In this document: one piece after another, positions 25,152-35,436 of the stretch | How positions within the stretch are numbered: the first letter of the stretch is position 1 | How the letters are laid out: each line of letters starts with the position of its first letter | DNA from: AP-15 sp963732095 | GTDB taxonomy: Bacteria > Pseudomonadota > Alphaproteobacteria > ATCC43930 > CGMCC-115725 | Assembly (NCBI GenBank): GCA_963732095.1 | Contig: CAVSZA010000017.1 | Coordinates: 1 to 64,000 of the forward strand | Length of the DNA stretch: 64,000 bases | Direction: 5' to 3' | The notes under the pieces: model-generated | Databases searched by the model: none | What the model saw: only the letters and a program-made list of their open reading frames with translations | Told to the model about the DNA's origin: nothing | Translations under genes and position numbers: made by a program

Positions 25152-27455
25152 TCACTCGACCAGCTCGGGCACCTTTGGCGTCGTCGGTTCGGCCGGGCGC
25201 TCTTCGTAAGAGAAGGAGAGCTTGTCCTCGTCGGGTTTGCGCGTCACGCGGACGATCCCGCCCTTCGACAACTGCCCGAACAGGAGCTCCTCGGCCAGTG
25301 GCTTTTTGATGTGCTCCTGGATCACTCGGGCGAGAGGCCGCGCGCCGAAGAGGCGGTCGTAACCTTTGTCGGCGAGCCACGCCCGCGCGCTATCATCGAG
25401 CTCGATTATCACATTCCGGTCGGCGAGCTGCTCTTCGAGCTGCAGCACGAATTTGTCGACGACCCGTCCGATCGTATCCGCGGATAGCGGTGCAAAGGAA
25501 ATCACCGCATCGAGCCGGTTGCGGAACTCCGGCGTGAACATGCGGTTGATCGCTTCCTGATCGTCGCCCTCCCGGACGCCGCTGCCAAAGCCGATCGCCG
25601 GTTTGGTAAGGTCCCAGGCCCCGGCATTGGTCGTCATGATCAGGATTACGTTGCGGAAATCGACGGTTTTGCCGTTGTGGTCTGTCAGCTTCCCGTAATC
25701 CATGACCTGCAGCAGGATATTGAACAGGTCGGGATGGGCCTTCTCGATCTCGTCCAGCAACAGCACGCTGTGCGGGTGTTGATCGATCGCGTCGGTCAGC
25801 AGTCCGCCCTGGTCGAAGCCGACATAACCGGGGGGCGCGCCGATCAGCCGCGAAACCGTGTGCCGCTCCATGTACTCGGACATGTCAAAGCGGGTGATCT
25901 CGATCCCGAGGGTACGCGCGAGCTGGCGGGCCACCTCGGTCTTGCCGACCCCAGTGGGACCGGAGAACAGATAGGAGCCAATTGGCTTTTCCGGATCCCG
26001 CAGCCCGGCGCGCGCCAGCTTGATGGCCGAGACCAGGGCCCCTATCGCCGGGTCCTGACCGAACACCATCGTCTTCAGGTCGCGCTGAAGGTTCTTCAGC
26101 ACCTCGCGGTCGTCGCGCGAGACGCTTTTCGGCGGGATACGCGCCATCGTCGCAATGACCGCTTCGACTTCTCGCGCCGTTATCGTCTTGCGGCGGCGGC
26201 TCTCGGGCACAAGCATCTGGGCGGCCCCAGTCTCGTCGATGACGTCGATCGCCTTATCCGGCAATTTCCGGTCCCCTATATAGCGGTGCGACAGCTCGAC
26301 CGCCGCCCGCAACGCTTCGCTCGTGTACCGCACCTTATGATGCCGCTCGTAATAGGGCTTCAGGCCGCGCAGGATCTTGACCGAATCCTCGACGGTCGGC
26401 TCGTTGACGTCTATTTTTTGGAAACGGCGAACGAGCGCGCGGTCTTTCTCGAAATAGTTGCGGTATTCCTTATAGGTGGTTGAGCCGATACAGCGGATGA
26501 CGCCGCCGGCCAGTGCCGGCTTCAGCAGGTTCGAAGCGTCCATCGCCCCCCCGCTCGTCGCCCCGGCCCCGATTACGGTGTGAATCTCGTCGATGAACAG
26601 AATCGCACCGGGCTGCGCCTCGAGCTCGGACAAGACCGCCTTGAGCCGCTCCTCGAAATCGCCGCGATACCGGGTGCCTGCCAGCAATGCCCCCATGTCG
26701 AGCGCGTAGATCGTCGCGTTCATCAAAACCTCGGGGACCTCGCGCTGCACGATGCGCCGCGCCAAGCCCTCGGCGATCGCCGTCTTGCCGACACCGGGGT
26801 CGCCGACATAGAGCGGGTTGTTCTTGGCTCGGCGGCATAGGATTTGGATCGTGCGGTCGACTTCGGCTTCCCGGCCGATCAGCGGATCGATCTTGCCGCC
26901 CTTGGCCTTTTTGTTGAGGTTGACGCAATAGGCGTCGAGGGCATCATGGTTGCGCTTCTGCGACTTTTCGCTGCGGTCATCCTCGTCGGCGCCCTGAACA
27001 CGACGCGTCTCCGAGCGGCCGGGCGCCTTGGCAATGCCATGGGAGATATAATTGACGGCATCGAAGCGGGTCATGTCCTGTTCTTGCAGGAAATAAACAG
27101 CGTGGCTTTCCCGCTCGGCGAACATCGCGACCAACACGTTTGCGCCGGTCACCTCCTCGCGGCCCGATGACTGGACGTGAATTGCGGCGCGTTGCAGCAC
27201 GCGCTGAAAGCTCGCCGTCGGCTTCGCGTCGTCGCTATGGGCCGCAACAAGGTTGGCAAGTTCGTTATCGACGTAGTTCAGCACCTCGCGGCGCAAACGG
27301 TCGAGGTCGACGCTGCACGCGCGCAGAACGGCAACCGCGTCCTGATCCTCGGTGAGCGCCAGAAGCAGATGTTCGAGCGTGGCGTATTCGTGCCGGCGCT
27401 CATTGGCGTGGGCGAGAGCCCGATGCAGCGACTTTTCGAGATTACGTGACAGCAC
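25152..27455 (-). CDS. clpA: ATP-dependent Clp protease ATP-binding subunit ClpA
   Basis: A 767-residue AAA+ unfoldase. It has an N-terminal Clp_N repeat domain (LSRNLEKSLHRALAHANERR), a first AAA domain with GDPGVGKTAIAEGLA and FIDEIHTVIGAG, and a second with GPTGVGKTEVARQLA and LLLDEIEKAHPD. There is no ClpB-type middle coiled coil, which makes it ClpA. It feeds substrates, including N-degrons brought by ClpS, into ClpP. It follows clpS by 22 bases, the standard alphaproteobacterial pair; clpP is not in the window. Start at 27455. Confidence 0.97.
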   Translation of the reverse strand: MLSRNLEKSLHRALAHANERRHEYATLEHLLLALTEDQDAVAVLRACSVDLDRLRREVLNYVDNELANLVAAHSDDAKPTASFQRVLQRAAIHVQSSGREEVTGANVLVAMFAERESHAVYFLQEQDMTRFDAVNYISHGIAKAPGRSETRRVQGADEDDRSEKSQKRNHDALDAYCVNLNKKAKGGKIDPLIGREAEVDRTIQILCRRAKNNPLYVGDPGVGKTAIAEGLARRIVQREVPEVLMNATIYALDMGALLAGTRYRGDFEERLKAVLSELEAQPGAILFIDEIHTVIGAGATSGGAMDASNLLKPALAGGVIRCIGSTTYKEYRNYFEKDRALVRRFQKIDVNEPTVEDSVKILRGLKPYYERHHKVRYTSEALRAAVELSHRYIGDRKLPDKAIDVIDETGAAQMLVPESRRRKTITAREVEAVIATMARIPPKSVSRDDREVLKNLQRDLKTMVFGQDPAIGALVSAIKLARAGLRDPEKPIGSYLFSGPTGVGKTEVARQLARTLGIEITRFDMSEYMERHTVSRLIGAPPGYVGFDQGGLLTDAIDQHPHSVLLLDEIEKAHPDLFNILLQVMDYGKLTDHNGKTVDFRNVILIMTTNAGAWDLTKPAIGFGSGVREGDDQEAINRMFTPEFRNRLDAVISFAPLSADTIGRVVDKFVLQLEEQLADRNVIIELDDSARAWLADKGYDRLFGARPLARVIQEHIKKPLAEELLFGQLSKGGIVRVTRKPDEDKLSFSYEERPAEPTTPKVPELVE

Positions 27456-27477
27456 GCCCGCCTGTCCTTCCTTTGGC

Positions 27478-27804
27478 CTAGTCCTTTTCCAGCGTACACT
27501 GCAGCGGGTGCTGGTGCTGCCGGGCGAAATCCATAACCTGGGTTACCTTGGTTTCCGCGACCTCATAGGTGTAAACACCGCAGATACCGACACCGCGGCG
27601 ATGCACATGCATCATGATGCGGGTCGCCTCCTGCCGGTTCTTGTTGAAGAACCGCTCGAGAATGTGCACGACAAATTCCATCGGGGTGTAGTCATCATTT
27701 AACATAAGAACCTTGTACATAGACGGCTTCTTCGTCTTCGGCTTTGTCTTGACGACAACACCCGTTCCCGGTCCTTCCTCGCCGCGTCTTCCGTTGTCGC
27801 TCAT
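27478..27804 (-). CDS. clpS: ClpS adaptor protein
   Basis: A 108-residue adaptor with the N-degron-binding core MYKVLMLNDDYTPMEFVVHI, where the NDD acidic residues and hydrophobic pocket are kept, and the MHVHRRGVGICGVYTYEVAE segment. It binds proteins with bulky hydrophobic N-terminal residues and delivers them to ClpA. The flexible N-terminus (residues 1-28) engages ClpA. The gene is directly upstream of clpA. Confidence 0.97.
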   Translation of the reverse strand: MSDNGRRGEEGPGTGVVVKTKPKTKKPSMYKVLMLNDDYTPMEFVVHILERFFNKNRQEATRIMMHVHRRGVGICGVYTYEVAETKVTQVMDFARQHQHPLQCTLEKD

Positions 27805-27921
27805 TTCGGTCCGAGCCGGTGGGATTGCTCGCTCCCCAATGATATTGGCTTTCAGCCGGTCCAGAAAAGTTTTTTCCGCCCTCCGACCTAGTTGACGCTC
27901 GAGGGTTCACCGCCTTATCCC

Positions 27922-28911
27922 CTATTCGGCCCGGTAGGGCCGGCGCAACAGCAGATCGATAACGGCGTCTACCGCTTCATCGTGGTGAAGTAACGCATCA
28001 ACTCCCGCGGCGATCGGCATCTCTATGCCCAGCCGTTCCGCCACGCGCGCGATTGACGCAGCCGTGGCCACGCCCTCGACAACCGAGCGACTGCCGCGGA
28101 GCGCGGCCTCGAGGGTCTGTCCGCGGCCGAGCGCGAGGCCAAGCCCATAATTGCGCGATTGGGCGGAGCTGCAGGTCAGTACGAGATCCCCCAGTCCGGA
28201 GAGGCCACGGAAAGTCTCGGCTCGACCGCCCTTGGCTACCCCGAGCCGAATCATCTCCGCCAGTCCGCGGGTGATCAGCGAAGCTCGAGCGTTGTCGCCG
28301 AGATTGCGGCCGACGACGATGCCGCACGCAATCGCGAGAACGTTCTTGACGGCGCCGCCAATTTCGGCGCCGACCGGGTCCTGGGACAGATAGGGGCGGA
28401 ACCGACTGCTTCCGAGGGCTTCAATGAAGGCGTGACCGAGCGACGCGTCACCGCTCGCAATCGTGACCGCCGTCGGCAACTCTCGCGCGACCTCGGCAGC
28501 AAATGTCGGCCCCGAGAGCACCGCCGAGGGGGAAGCTGGCAGAATTTCGGCAGTAACCTCTGACATCATTTTCAGCGAACTGGTCTCGATCCCTTTAGCG
28601 CAGAGCAGCAGAGGGAGGCCGCGGGGAAGGTGGGACCCGAGCACCTGGATTACGCCGCGCAGGAATTGCGCCGGGACGACAAGCAAAGCCGCCTCCGCCC
28701 CCTCTGCCGCGAACGCCATGTCGGTGGTTGCCGTGATGGCGGGGTCGAGCATCACGCCGGGCAGGAAAAGCGGGTTCTGATGACGCTGATTAATCGTGGC
28801 AACGACACCCGAGTCCCGGGCCCACAACCTTGGGTGCGAGCCGGCGCGACGAGCAACCATGGCGAGCGCCGTTCCCCAGGCACCCCCCCCAATGATCGCC
28901 AAGCGTCTCAC
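27922..28911 (-). CDS. gpsA: NAD(P)H-dependent glycerol-3-phosphate dehydrogenase
   Basis: A 329-residue protein with the dinucleotide-binding GGGAWGTALAMVA, the LLLCAKGIE segment, SGPTFAAEVA and the catalytic Lys in GGAVKNVLAIACGI. It reduces dihydroxyacetone phosphate to sn-glycerol 3-phosphate, the first step towards phospholipids. It starts 24 bases after tsaD on the same strand, a common alphaproteobacterial pairing, so the two are probably one operon. Confidence 0.96.
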   Translation of the reverse strand: MRRLAIIGGGAWGTALAMVARRAGSHPRLWARDSGVVATINQRHQNPLFLPGVMLDPAITATTDMAFAAEGAEAALLVVPAQFLRGVIQVLGSHLPRGLPLLLCAKGIETSSLKMMSEVTAEILPASPSAVLSGPTFAAEVARELPTAVTIASGDASLGHAFIEALGSSRFRPYLSQDPVGAEIGGAVKNVLAIACGIVVGRNLGDNARASLITRGLAEMIRLGVAKGGRAETFRGLSGLGDLVLTCSSAQSRNYGLGLALGRGQTLEAALRGSRSVVEGVATAASIARVAERLGIEMPIAAGVDALLHHDEAVDAVIDLLLRRPYRAE

Positions 28912-28935
28912 GGGATCAGGTTCGAGGCCAACCGC

Positions 28936-29997
28936 TCACCCCTTCACACCCGCGCCCGGCCGTCGCGGCGCACTGGCATCGAGCGGCCACCGTGGCCTAA
29001 GCGGGGCATCGAGACCGTCGACGAGGCCGAGTCGAAGCCGCTCGATGCCGGCCCAGGCGATCATCGCTCCATTGTCGGTGCACAATGCCGGGGGTGAGGC
29101 AGCAAAGCGCAGCCCGGCCTCATCGGCGAGGCTCGTAAGGCCGCTCCGTAATCTTTTGTTGGCCGCTACGCCGCCGCCAACCACCAGCGATTTTCCCTTC
29201 GGGTATTTGCGGCGGAACCACGCGACCGCATTCGCGGTCCGATCGGTCACCGCATCGCAGATCGCGCACTCGACCGCGGCCGCGAGGTCCCCTTTGTCGC
29301 GGGGATCGAGGGGGCCGCTCGCGGAAGTGATCTGACGCACTGCCGTCTTCAAGCCGGAGAATGAGAAATCGCAACCCGGCCTACCCTTCATCGGGCGCGG
29401 CAGCACGAAACGGTATGGGTCCCCGTCGCGCGCGGCCGCTTCGATGGCAGGTCCACCGGGATAGCCGAGCCCGATCAGCTTTGCTGCCTTGTCGAACGCT
29501 TCGCCGGCGGCATCGTCGAGCGTTGTCCCGAGACGGGTGTACCGGCCAACTCCGGAGCACACGAGGAGCTGACAGTGCCCCCCCGAAACGAGGAGCAATA
29601 GGTACGGAAACTCTACTTCCTCGCTCAGGCGAACCGAGAGGGCGTGGCCCTCCAGATGATTGACAGCCAGAAACGGCTTACCCGCGGCCCAAGCCAACCC
29701 CTTCGCCATTGTCGATCCAACAATGAGGCCCCCGATCAAGCCCGGGCCCGCCGAAGCAGCTACTCCGTCGACCTTGCGGAGGGTAACGCCGGCTTCGGCG
29801 AGTGCGCGCGATATTAGCGGATCGAGGTGGTCGAGATGAGCGCGCGCTGCAATCTCGGGTACGATGCCGCCATAGGGCCTGTGCTCCGCGAGCTGGGAGT
29901 GGATCAAATTGGAAAGGATCTTCGGTCCGGCCGCCGTAATGGCCACCACTGCGGCTGCGCTCTCGTCGCAGCTGGTTTCAATACCGAGAACGACCAT
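28936..29997 (-). CDS. tsaD: tRNA N6-threonylcarbamoyladenosine synthase subunit TsaD
   Basis: A 353-residue ASKHA-fold protein beginning MVVLGIETSCDESAAA. The metal-binding His residues are in AARAHLDHLD, and LLLVSGGHCQLL and the VGGGVAANKRLR nucleotide-binding segment are present. TsaD with TsaB and TsaE transfers threonylcarbamoyl to A37 of ANN-decoding tRNAs and is essential in most bacteria. tsaB and tsaE are not in the window. It is the first gene of the tsaD-gpsA pair. Confidence 0.97.
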   Translation of the reverse strand: MVVLGIETSCDESAAAVVAITAAGPKILSNLIHSQLAEHRPYGGIVPEIAARAHLDHLDPLISRALAEAGVTLRKVDGVAASAGPGLIGGLIVGSTMAKGLAWAAGKPFLAVNHLEGHALSVRLSEEVEFPYLLLLVSGGHCQLLVCSGVGRYTRLGTTLDDAAGEAFDKAAKLIGLGYPGGPAIEAAARDGDPYRFVLPRPMKGRPGCDFSFSGLKTAVRQITSASGPLDPRDKGDLAAAVECAICDAVTDRTANAVAWFRRKYPKGKSLVVGGGVAANKRLRSGLTSLADEAGLRFAASPPALCTDNGAMIAWAGIERLRLGLVDGLDAPLRPRWPLDASAPRRPGAGVKG

Positions 29998-30050
29998 CGC
30001 GCATACCGCCTCTGGGGGCGTGGGCTTCGCGCCCCCGAGCTCGCCAGGAA

Positions 30051-31613
30051 TCAGCTAGGGGGCGCTACCTCGTAGGTTTTGAGGGTCTTGTCGGTGGCGG
30101 CATCGATTTCAAGCAGCTTGACCGAATAACCCCACAACGTGGCGGTATGCCGGATTACGGCGCGGCAGCTCTGTTCTTCGAGCAGCACGCCGTTATGCAC
30201 ATAATGTGCAAGAATGAGGCAGCGATCGCCCCTGAGATCGACATCGACCACCTGAATGTCGGGCTCGCGCCTGGACAGGTCATATTGCCGGGAGAGCGCG
30301 CTGCGAATTTTTCGATAACCGACATCGTCGTGTATCGCCTCGACGCGCAACGCCGGCTTTGTGCTGTCATCCGAGACATGGAACAGCCGGAACCGGCGGA
30401 TCATTGCCGGGCTTAAATGTTGCAGGACGAAGCTTTCATCGCGGTAATTCGCCCAGGCATGACGTAACACGCCAAAGCCGTCTCCTGAGCCGGCGATGTC
30501 AGGAAACCACTCCCGATCCTCCTCGGTCGGCTCTTCGCATATGCGGCGGATATCGCTCATCATCGCGAACCCTAGCGCATAGGGGTTGAGGCCGCTGAAC
30601 CGCGGGTCATCAAAGTCCGGCTGGAATACGACGCTCGAATGCGAGTGTAGAAATTCGAGCATAGATCCTTCGGTGATCAGCCCCTTGTCGTGCAATCTCC
30701 GCATGATTTCGTAGTGGCAGAAGGTCGCGCAACCTTCATTCATCATTTGCGTCTGCTTCTGCGGGTAGAAATATTGAGAGACCAGGCGCACGATGCGGAC
30801 CAGCTCCTGTTGCCAATCCTCGAGCCGCGGCGCGCGTTTCTCGATGAAATAAAGCAGGTTCTCTTCAGGCAGGCCAAGCTGGCGCTTGATTTCCTGGAGC
30901 CGCGCCTCCTCGTCCCCGCTATCCTCCTTGTCCTTTCCGGCGCCCGGAACGGTACGCCACAGATCGTTGTACGTCGCCTCGAAATGCGCGCGCCATTCCT
31001 CCGCCCGGCGCCGCTCCTCGGCGAGATTTGGCTTGGTGCGGTGGGCGTAGCGGTTGACACCGTGATCCTTCAGCGCATGCGCGGCGTCGAGCACGCGCTC
31101 CACCGCCTCCGCCCCGTGCCGCTCCTCGCATTTCTGCACGTAATCGCGTGCGAAGCTCAGATAATCGAGGATGCCGTTGGCATCTGTCCACTGGCGAAAC
31201 AGATAGTTGTTCTTAAAGAAGTGGTTATGGCCGAACGCGGCATGTGCAATGACTAGCGTCTGCATGGTCATGGAATTTTCTTCCATGATGTAGCAGATAC
31301 ACGGGTTGGAGTTGATGACGATCTCGTAGGCGAGGCCTTGCAACCCCTTGCGGTAGAGAGTCTCGTGGTATGCGAAACGTTTGCCAAAGCTCCAATGGCG
31401 ATACATCAGCGGCAAGCCGACCGAAGCGTAAGCGTCGAGCATCTGCTCGGAGGTGATCACCTCGACCTGCACGGGATAGACGTCGAGCCCGAGTTCGTCG
31501 AGCGCGATCCGCTCGACAGCGTCGTAGACCCGGCGCAACCCGCTGTAATCCCAATTTGGACCGGTGAAAAGTGGGGCGGCGGTTTCGAGCCGCAATGCGA
31601 CGGAATCAGGCAC
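30051..31613 (-). CDS. SpoVR family protein
   Basis: A 520-residue SpoVR family protein (E. coli YcgB). It has the RHWSFGKRFAYHETLYRKGL and NSNPCICYIMEENSMTMQTL segments and the MNEGCATFCHYEI segment with His and Cys conserved in the family. Biochemical function is unknown; in other bacteria it is co-expressed with PrkA and DUF444 in stationary phase and nitrogen starvation. Its start overlaps the DUF444 stop by eight bases, so it is the last gene of the operon. Confidence 0.93.
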   Translation of the reverse strand: MPDSVALRLETAAPLFTGPNWDYSGLRRVYDAVERIALDELGLDVYPVQVEVITSEQMLDAYASVGLPLMYRHWSFGKRFAYHETLYRKGLQGLAYEIVINSNPCICYIMEENSMTMQTLVIAHAAFGHNHFFKNNYLFRQWTDANGILDYLSFARDYVQKCEERHGAEAVERVLDAAHALKDHGVNRYAHRTKPNLAEERRRAEEWRAHFEATYNDLWRTVPGAGKDKEDSGDEEARLQEIKRQLGLPEENLLYFIEKRAPRLEDWQQELVRIVRLVSQYFYPQKQTQMMNEGCATFCHYEIMRRLHDKGLITEGSMLEFLHSHSSVVFQPDFDDPRFSGLNPYALGFAMMSDIRRICEEPTEEDREWFPDIAGSGDGFGVLRHAWANYRDESFVLQHLSPAMIRRFRLFHVSDDSTKPALRVEAIHDDVGYRKIRSALSRQYDLSRREPDIQVVDVDLRGDRCLILAHYVHNGVLLEEQSCRAVIRHTATLWGYSVKLLEIDAATDKTLKTYEVAPPS

Positions 31614-32895
31614 GGATACCCCCCTTTGCGAACAATTCGTGGAACACCGAGAAGATCTGCGACGGGTCGCTGACTCGACGCATCACGAAATGAGGATGGA
31701 CCGGCGCCACCTCGTTGTAAGCTCTCCACAGGTCGCTGTCTCGCGACAGTCCGGTAAGGCTCCCTCCCATGCCGTCACCGACCTCGACATAGGCGAAATA
31801 TTGGCAGAGCGGAAGCACCTCGCCACCCAACAAGGAAACGCAACGTCCGCTGTCCGCGCCATAGTTGTCGCCGTCGGAAGCCTGAGCGGCGTAGATGTTC
31901 CACCGGTCGGTGGGATATCGCGCCCGCGCGATCTCGAGCATTTTTTCGAGCGCGGTCGAGACTACGGTACCGCCAGTCTCCCGGCTGTAAAAGAAGGTCT
32001 CTTCGTCGACCTCTTCGGCGGTGCTGGTGTGACGAATGAAGACGATATCGACGTGCCGGTAACGCCGGATCAGGAACACATGCAGCAGCATGAAGAACCT
32101 CTTGGCGAGGTCCTTCATCGCTTCGGTCATCGATCCTGACACGTCCATCAGGCAGAACATCACCGCTTCGGTATTCGGGCGGGGAACGCGCTCAAACCTG
32201 TTGTAGCGGACGTCGATCGGATCGATGTAGGGGATGATCTTGCTGCGGTGCTCGAGGCGGTCGAGCTCGCGTAGAAGCCTTTCGGTCTCTTCGTCCGCTC
32301 CGCGAGCGCGTGCGTTGTCGATCGCATCGCGCAACGCCTCCAGATCCGATTGTTTTGGCCGTTTCAACGATATCCGGCGCGCCATGCTGTTCCGCATCGT
32401 CCGCCGAATGCTAAGGTTTGCAGGACTGCCCGTGACGGTGTACCCGGCACGCTGCAGATCGACCGCGAATGTCTCCTTCAGGCTCTTTTTGACGAGATCG
32501 GGGAGTTCGAGGTCCTCGAAAAACATGTCGAGGAACTCCTCCTTTGATAGCGTGAACTCGAACGCATCCTCGCCCGACCCGTCCGGGCTTCCCTGCGAGC
32601 CCCCGCGCCCTTCCCCGCCGGTCGGCCGGGGGATCTCGTCGCCTCTGATATACTCCTTGTTGCCGGGGACGACATGTTCGGTTCGCCCGGTGCGGCGGCT
32701 GTGATGAAAATTAGGCTCGGCGATCCCGCGCGTCGGAATCGCCACCTTTTCGCCGTGGCCGACATCTGCCACCTTGCGCTTGCGCAATGCCTCCTGCACC
32801 GCCGATTTTACCTCGGCTCGGGCGCGCGCCAGGAAACGTTGACGGTTACTCAGACTCTTACCCTTCGGGTTCGGGCGACGGTCGACGATGTTCAT
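31606..32895 (-). CDS. DUF444 (YeaH/YhbH) family protein
   Basis: A 429-residue protein with an N-terminal basic segment (IVDRRPNPKGKSLSNRQRFL) and a C-terminal von Willebrand A-like domain whose metal-site motif DVSGSMTEAMKD is intact. YeaH/YhbH proteins work with PrkA and SpoVR in stress or stationary-phase adaptation; the partner bound by the vWA domain is unknown. It follows prkA by 31 bases and overlaps the SpoVR gene by eight, giving the prkA-DUF444-spoVR order seen in many bacteria. Confidence 0.93.
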   Translation of the reverse strand: MNIVDRRPNPKGKSLSNRQRFLARARAEVKSAVQEALRKRKVADVGHGEKVAIPTRGIAEPNFHHSRRTGRTEHVVPGNKEYIRGDEIPRPTGGEGRGGSQGSPDGSGEDAFEFTLSKEEFLDMFFEDLELPDLVKKSLKETFAVDLQRAGYTVTGSPANLSIRRTMRNSMARRISLKRPKQSDLEALRDAIDNARARGADEETERLLRELDRLEHRSKIIPYIDPIDVRYNRFERVPRPNTEAVMFCLMDVSGSMTEAMKDLAKRFFMLLHVFLIRRYRHVDIVFIRHTSTAEEVDEETFFYSRETGGTVVSTALEKMLEIARARYPTDRWNIYAAQASDGDNYGADSGRCVSLLGGEVLPLCQYFAYVEVGDGMGGSLTGLSRDSDLWRAYNEVAPVHPHFVMRRVSDPSQIFSVFHELFAKGGIRA

Positions 32896-32926
32896 GGCCT
32901 GACCTCCGAGAGAGGACCGTGGTCCC

Positions 32927-34873
32927 CTACCCCGCCTTATTTACCCTCATATACCACTCGACCAACCGCCGAACTTGCCGCTCGGTGTAGCCGCGCGCCA
33001 CCATACGCTCGAGGAAATCGGCGTGCTTCTTCTCCGTTTCGGTATCCTTCTTGCTGCCAAAGCTGATTACCGGCAATAGATCTTCAACCTGCGAGAACAT
33101 GCGCCGCTCGATGACCTCGCGCAACTTTTCGTACGAGGTCCAGGACGGGTTGCGCCCAGCATTGTTGGCCCGCGCGCGCAACGCGAACTTCACGACCTCG
33201 TTGCGGAAGTCCTTGGGGTTTGCGATCCCGGCGGGCTTTTCGATCTTTGACAGCTCCTGGTTCAACAGCTCGCGATTCATCAGCTGGCCGGTGTCGGGAT
33301 CCTTGTAGTCGGAATCCTCGATCCACGCATCGGCATAGGCGACATACCGGTCGAACAGGTTCTGACCGTAGTCGGAGTAGGATTCCAGATAAGCCTTCTG
33401 GATCTCATGGCCGATGAACTCGGCATAGCGCGGCGCCAGCTCGGCCTTGATGAAGTTAAGGTATTTCTTTTCGGCGTCGTCCGGGAATTGCTCACGCCAG
33501 ATCGCCTGCTCCAGCACGTACATCAGATGGACGGGATCGGCGGCCACCTCCTGTGTGTCGAAGTTGAAGGTGCTCGACAGCACCTTGAAGGCGAAACGGG
33601 TGGAGATGCCGTCCATTCCCTCGTCGACCCCGGCCGCGTCGCGATATTCCTGGACAGACTTGGCACGCGGATCGGTGTCCTTCAAGCTCTCGCCGTCATA
33701 GACCCGCATCTTCGAATAGAGGTTCGAGTTCTCATGCGACTTCAGCCGGGAAAGCACGCTGAAGCGTGCGAGAATATCCAAGGTCGACGGCGCACATGGC
33801 GAACTGGAGAGCTCACTGTTCTGCAGCAGCTTCTCATAGATCTTGCGTTCCTCGGTGGAGCGCAGGCAGTACGGGACTTTGATTACCGAAATGCGATCGA
33901 TAAACGCCTCGTTATTCTTGTTGTTCTTGAAGCTCTGCCATTCGGCCTCGTTTGAGTGCGCCAACACGATCCCCTGATAGGGGATGCCGCCGATATTTTC
34001 GGAACCGACATAATTGCCTTCCTGCGTCGAGGTCAGCAGCGGATGCAGCATCTTGATCGGCGCCTTGAACATCTCGACAAATTCGAGAAGCCCTTGGGTC
34101 GTCCGGTTAAGACCGCCCGAATAGGAGTAGGCGTCGGGATCGTTCTGGCTGAAGAATTCGAGCTTGCGGATGTCGACCTTGCCGACAAGGCTCGACACGT
34201 CTTGGTTGTTCTCGTCGCCGGGCTCGGTCTTGGAGATGCAGATCTGCTTCAGCCGCGAAGGCTGCATGCGAACCACCGTGAATTTGGTGATATCGCCGCC
34301 GAATTCTTCGAGCCGCTTGACCGCCCAAGGCGAAATGGTGCCGGTCAGACGCCGTCGCGGGACGCCATAACGCTTTTCGAGTTCGTCGCCGAGGGTCACC
34401 GGATCGAACAAGCCGAGCGGGCTTTCAAAAACCGGACTGACTTCCTTGCCAGCCTTCAAGACATAGACCGGCTCTTTCTCCATAAGCTGCTTCAGGCGTT
34501 CGGCGAGCGAGGATTTGCCGCCACCGACCGGGCCAAGCAAATAGAGAATTTGCTTACGCTCTTCGAGGCCTTGTGCCGCATGACGGAAGAAGCCGACGAT
34601 ACGCTCGATCGTCTCCTCCATCCCGAAGAAATCTGCGAATTCGGGATAGACCTTGATCGTTCGGTTCATAAAAATGCGGCCAAGACGCGAATCTTGGCTC
34701 GTGTCGACCATTACCGGTTCGCCGATGGCGCTGAGCATGCGCTCGGCGGCGCCCGCGTAATAAGACGCGTCATCGGAACACTTGCCGAGATATTCCTCAA
34801 GCGAGAGCTCGACATCTCTCCGGTTTTCATACAACCTTGAATAGAGTCCAAAAATTCCGTCATCGAATTTCAT
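32927..34873 (-). CDS. prkA: PrkA-type serine protein kinase / AAA protease
   Basis: A 648-residue protein of the PrkA/YeaG family, first gene of its operon. The AAA part carries Walker A GPVGGGKSSLAERLKQL, and the C-terminal PrkA region contains YLNFIKAELAPRYAEFIGHE. Members act in adaptation to nutrient stress; YeaG of E. coli is a kinase, and Bacillus PrkA has been reported as an AAA protease. The start MKFDDGIFGLYSRLYENRR is the family N-terminus. It is probably induced by stress, but no clear promoter motif is seen in the long leader at 34874-35436. Confidence 0.95.
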   Translation of the reverse strand: MKFDDGIFGLYSRLYENRRDVELSLEEYLGKCSDDASYYAGAAERMLSAIGEPVMVDTSQDSRLGRIFMNRTIKVYPEFADFFGMEETIERIVGFFRHAAQGLEERKQILYLLGPVGGGKSSLAERLKQLMEKEPVYVLKAGKEVSPVFESPLGLFDPVTLGDELEKRYGVPRRRLTGTISPWAVKRLEEFGGDITKFTVVRMQPSRLKQICISKTEPGDENNQDVSSLVGKVDIRKLEFFSQNDPDAYSYSGGLNRTTQGLLEFVEMFKAPIKMLHPLLTSTQEGNYVGSENIGGIPYQGIVLAHSNEAEWQSFKNNKNNEAFIDRISVIKVPYCLRSTEERKIYEKLLQNSELSSSPCAPSTLDILARFSVLSRLKSHENSNLYSKMRVYDGESLKDTDPRAKSVQEYRDAAGVDEGMDGISTRFAFKVLSSTFNFDTQEVAADPVHLMYVLEQAIWREQFPDDAEKKYLNFIKAELAPRYAEFIGHEIQKAYLESYSDYGQNLFDRYVAYADAWIEDSDYKDPDTGQLMNRELLNQELSKIEKPAGIANPKDFRNEVVKFALRARANNAGRNPSWTSYEKLREVIERRMFSQVEDLLPVISFGSKKDTETEKKHADFLERMVARGYTERQVRRLVEWYMRVNKAG

Positions 34874-35436
34874 TGTCTCACCCTCAACCGATGCCCCGCG
34901 CTCAACCCGAAGCTTCCCGCGACACTACCAGAGAACGACGAAACCGAGCGAACGTCTCGCTGGCACGTGTAATTCGTTGTAAATTCACGTAAAACCCTTG
35001 TTACGTCGAGTCTCCCAACATGGGTCTTCTCGGTTTTCAAACCAGTTTCAATCCTCCGGTTCCACCCTGCCCCATGTCCCCACTCCAAGCCGAAGCCATT
35101 ATGCCAACACTTTGTGGCGAGAGTACGAATGATGCGATGTTCGGAGGTGCTCCGGCCGCCAGTCAGCCGCTGCAGTCGGCCATGCGCCCAGATTGCGCAA
35201 ATTAACAACATATTGTGGCCCACTCCGACATTGCCCGCAGGATATATTAGATCGTACAAAAACCCAATAGAAATGTAGGTTAACACCTGGAATGCTGGCG
35301 CTGATTGATATCGAGCCACCGCAGCTTATTGGAGCCGGTTGCGTCGCCGCGGCGTTCTGCCGCAGTACGGCAGATTCTAGGCGAACTCGGCAACCGCCGC
35401 GTTCGCTCTCTAAAGGCTGTGGATGTCGATTGCGGT
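34874..35436. other. intergenic region upstream of prkA
   Basis: About 560 bases with lower GC than the neighbours in parts (34980-35290). It lies between the prkA start and the stop of an SGNH hydrolase that is also on the minus strand. I see only short open frames without family resemblance. The prkA promoter and leader must lie here. No tRNA or known riboswitch is visible. Confidence 0.4.
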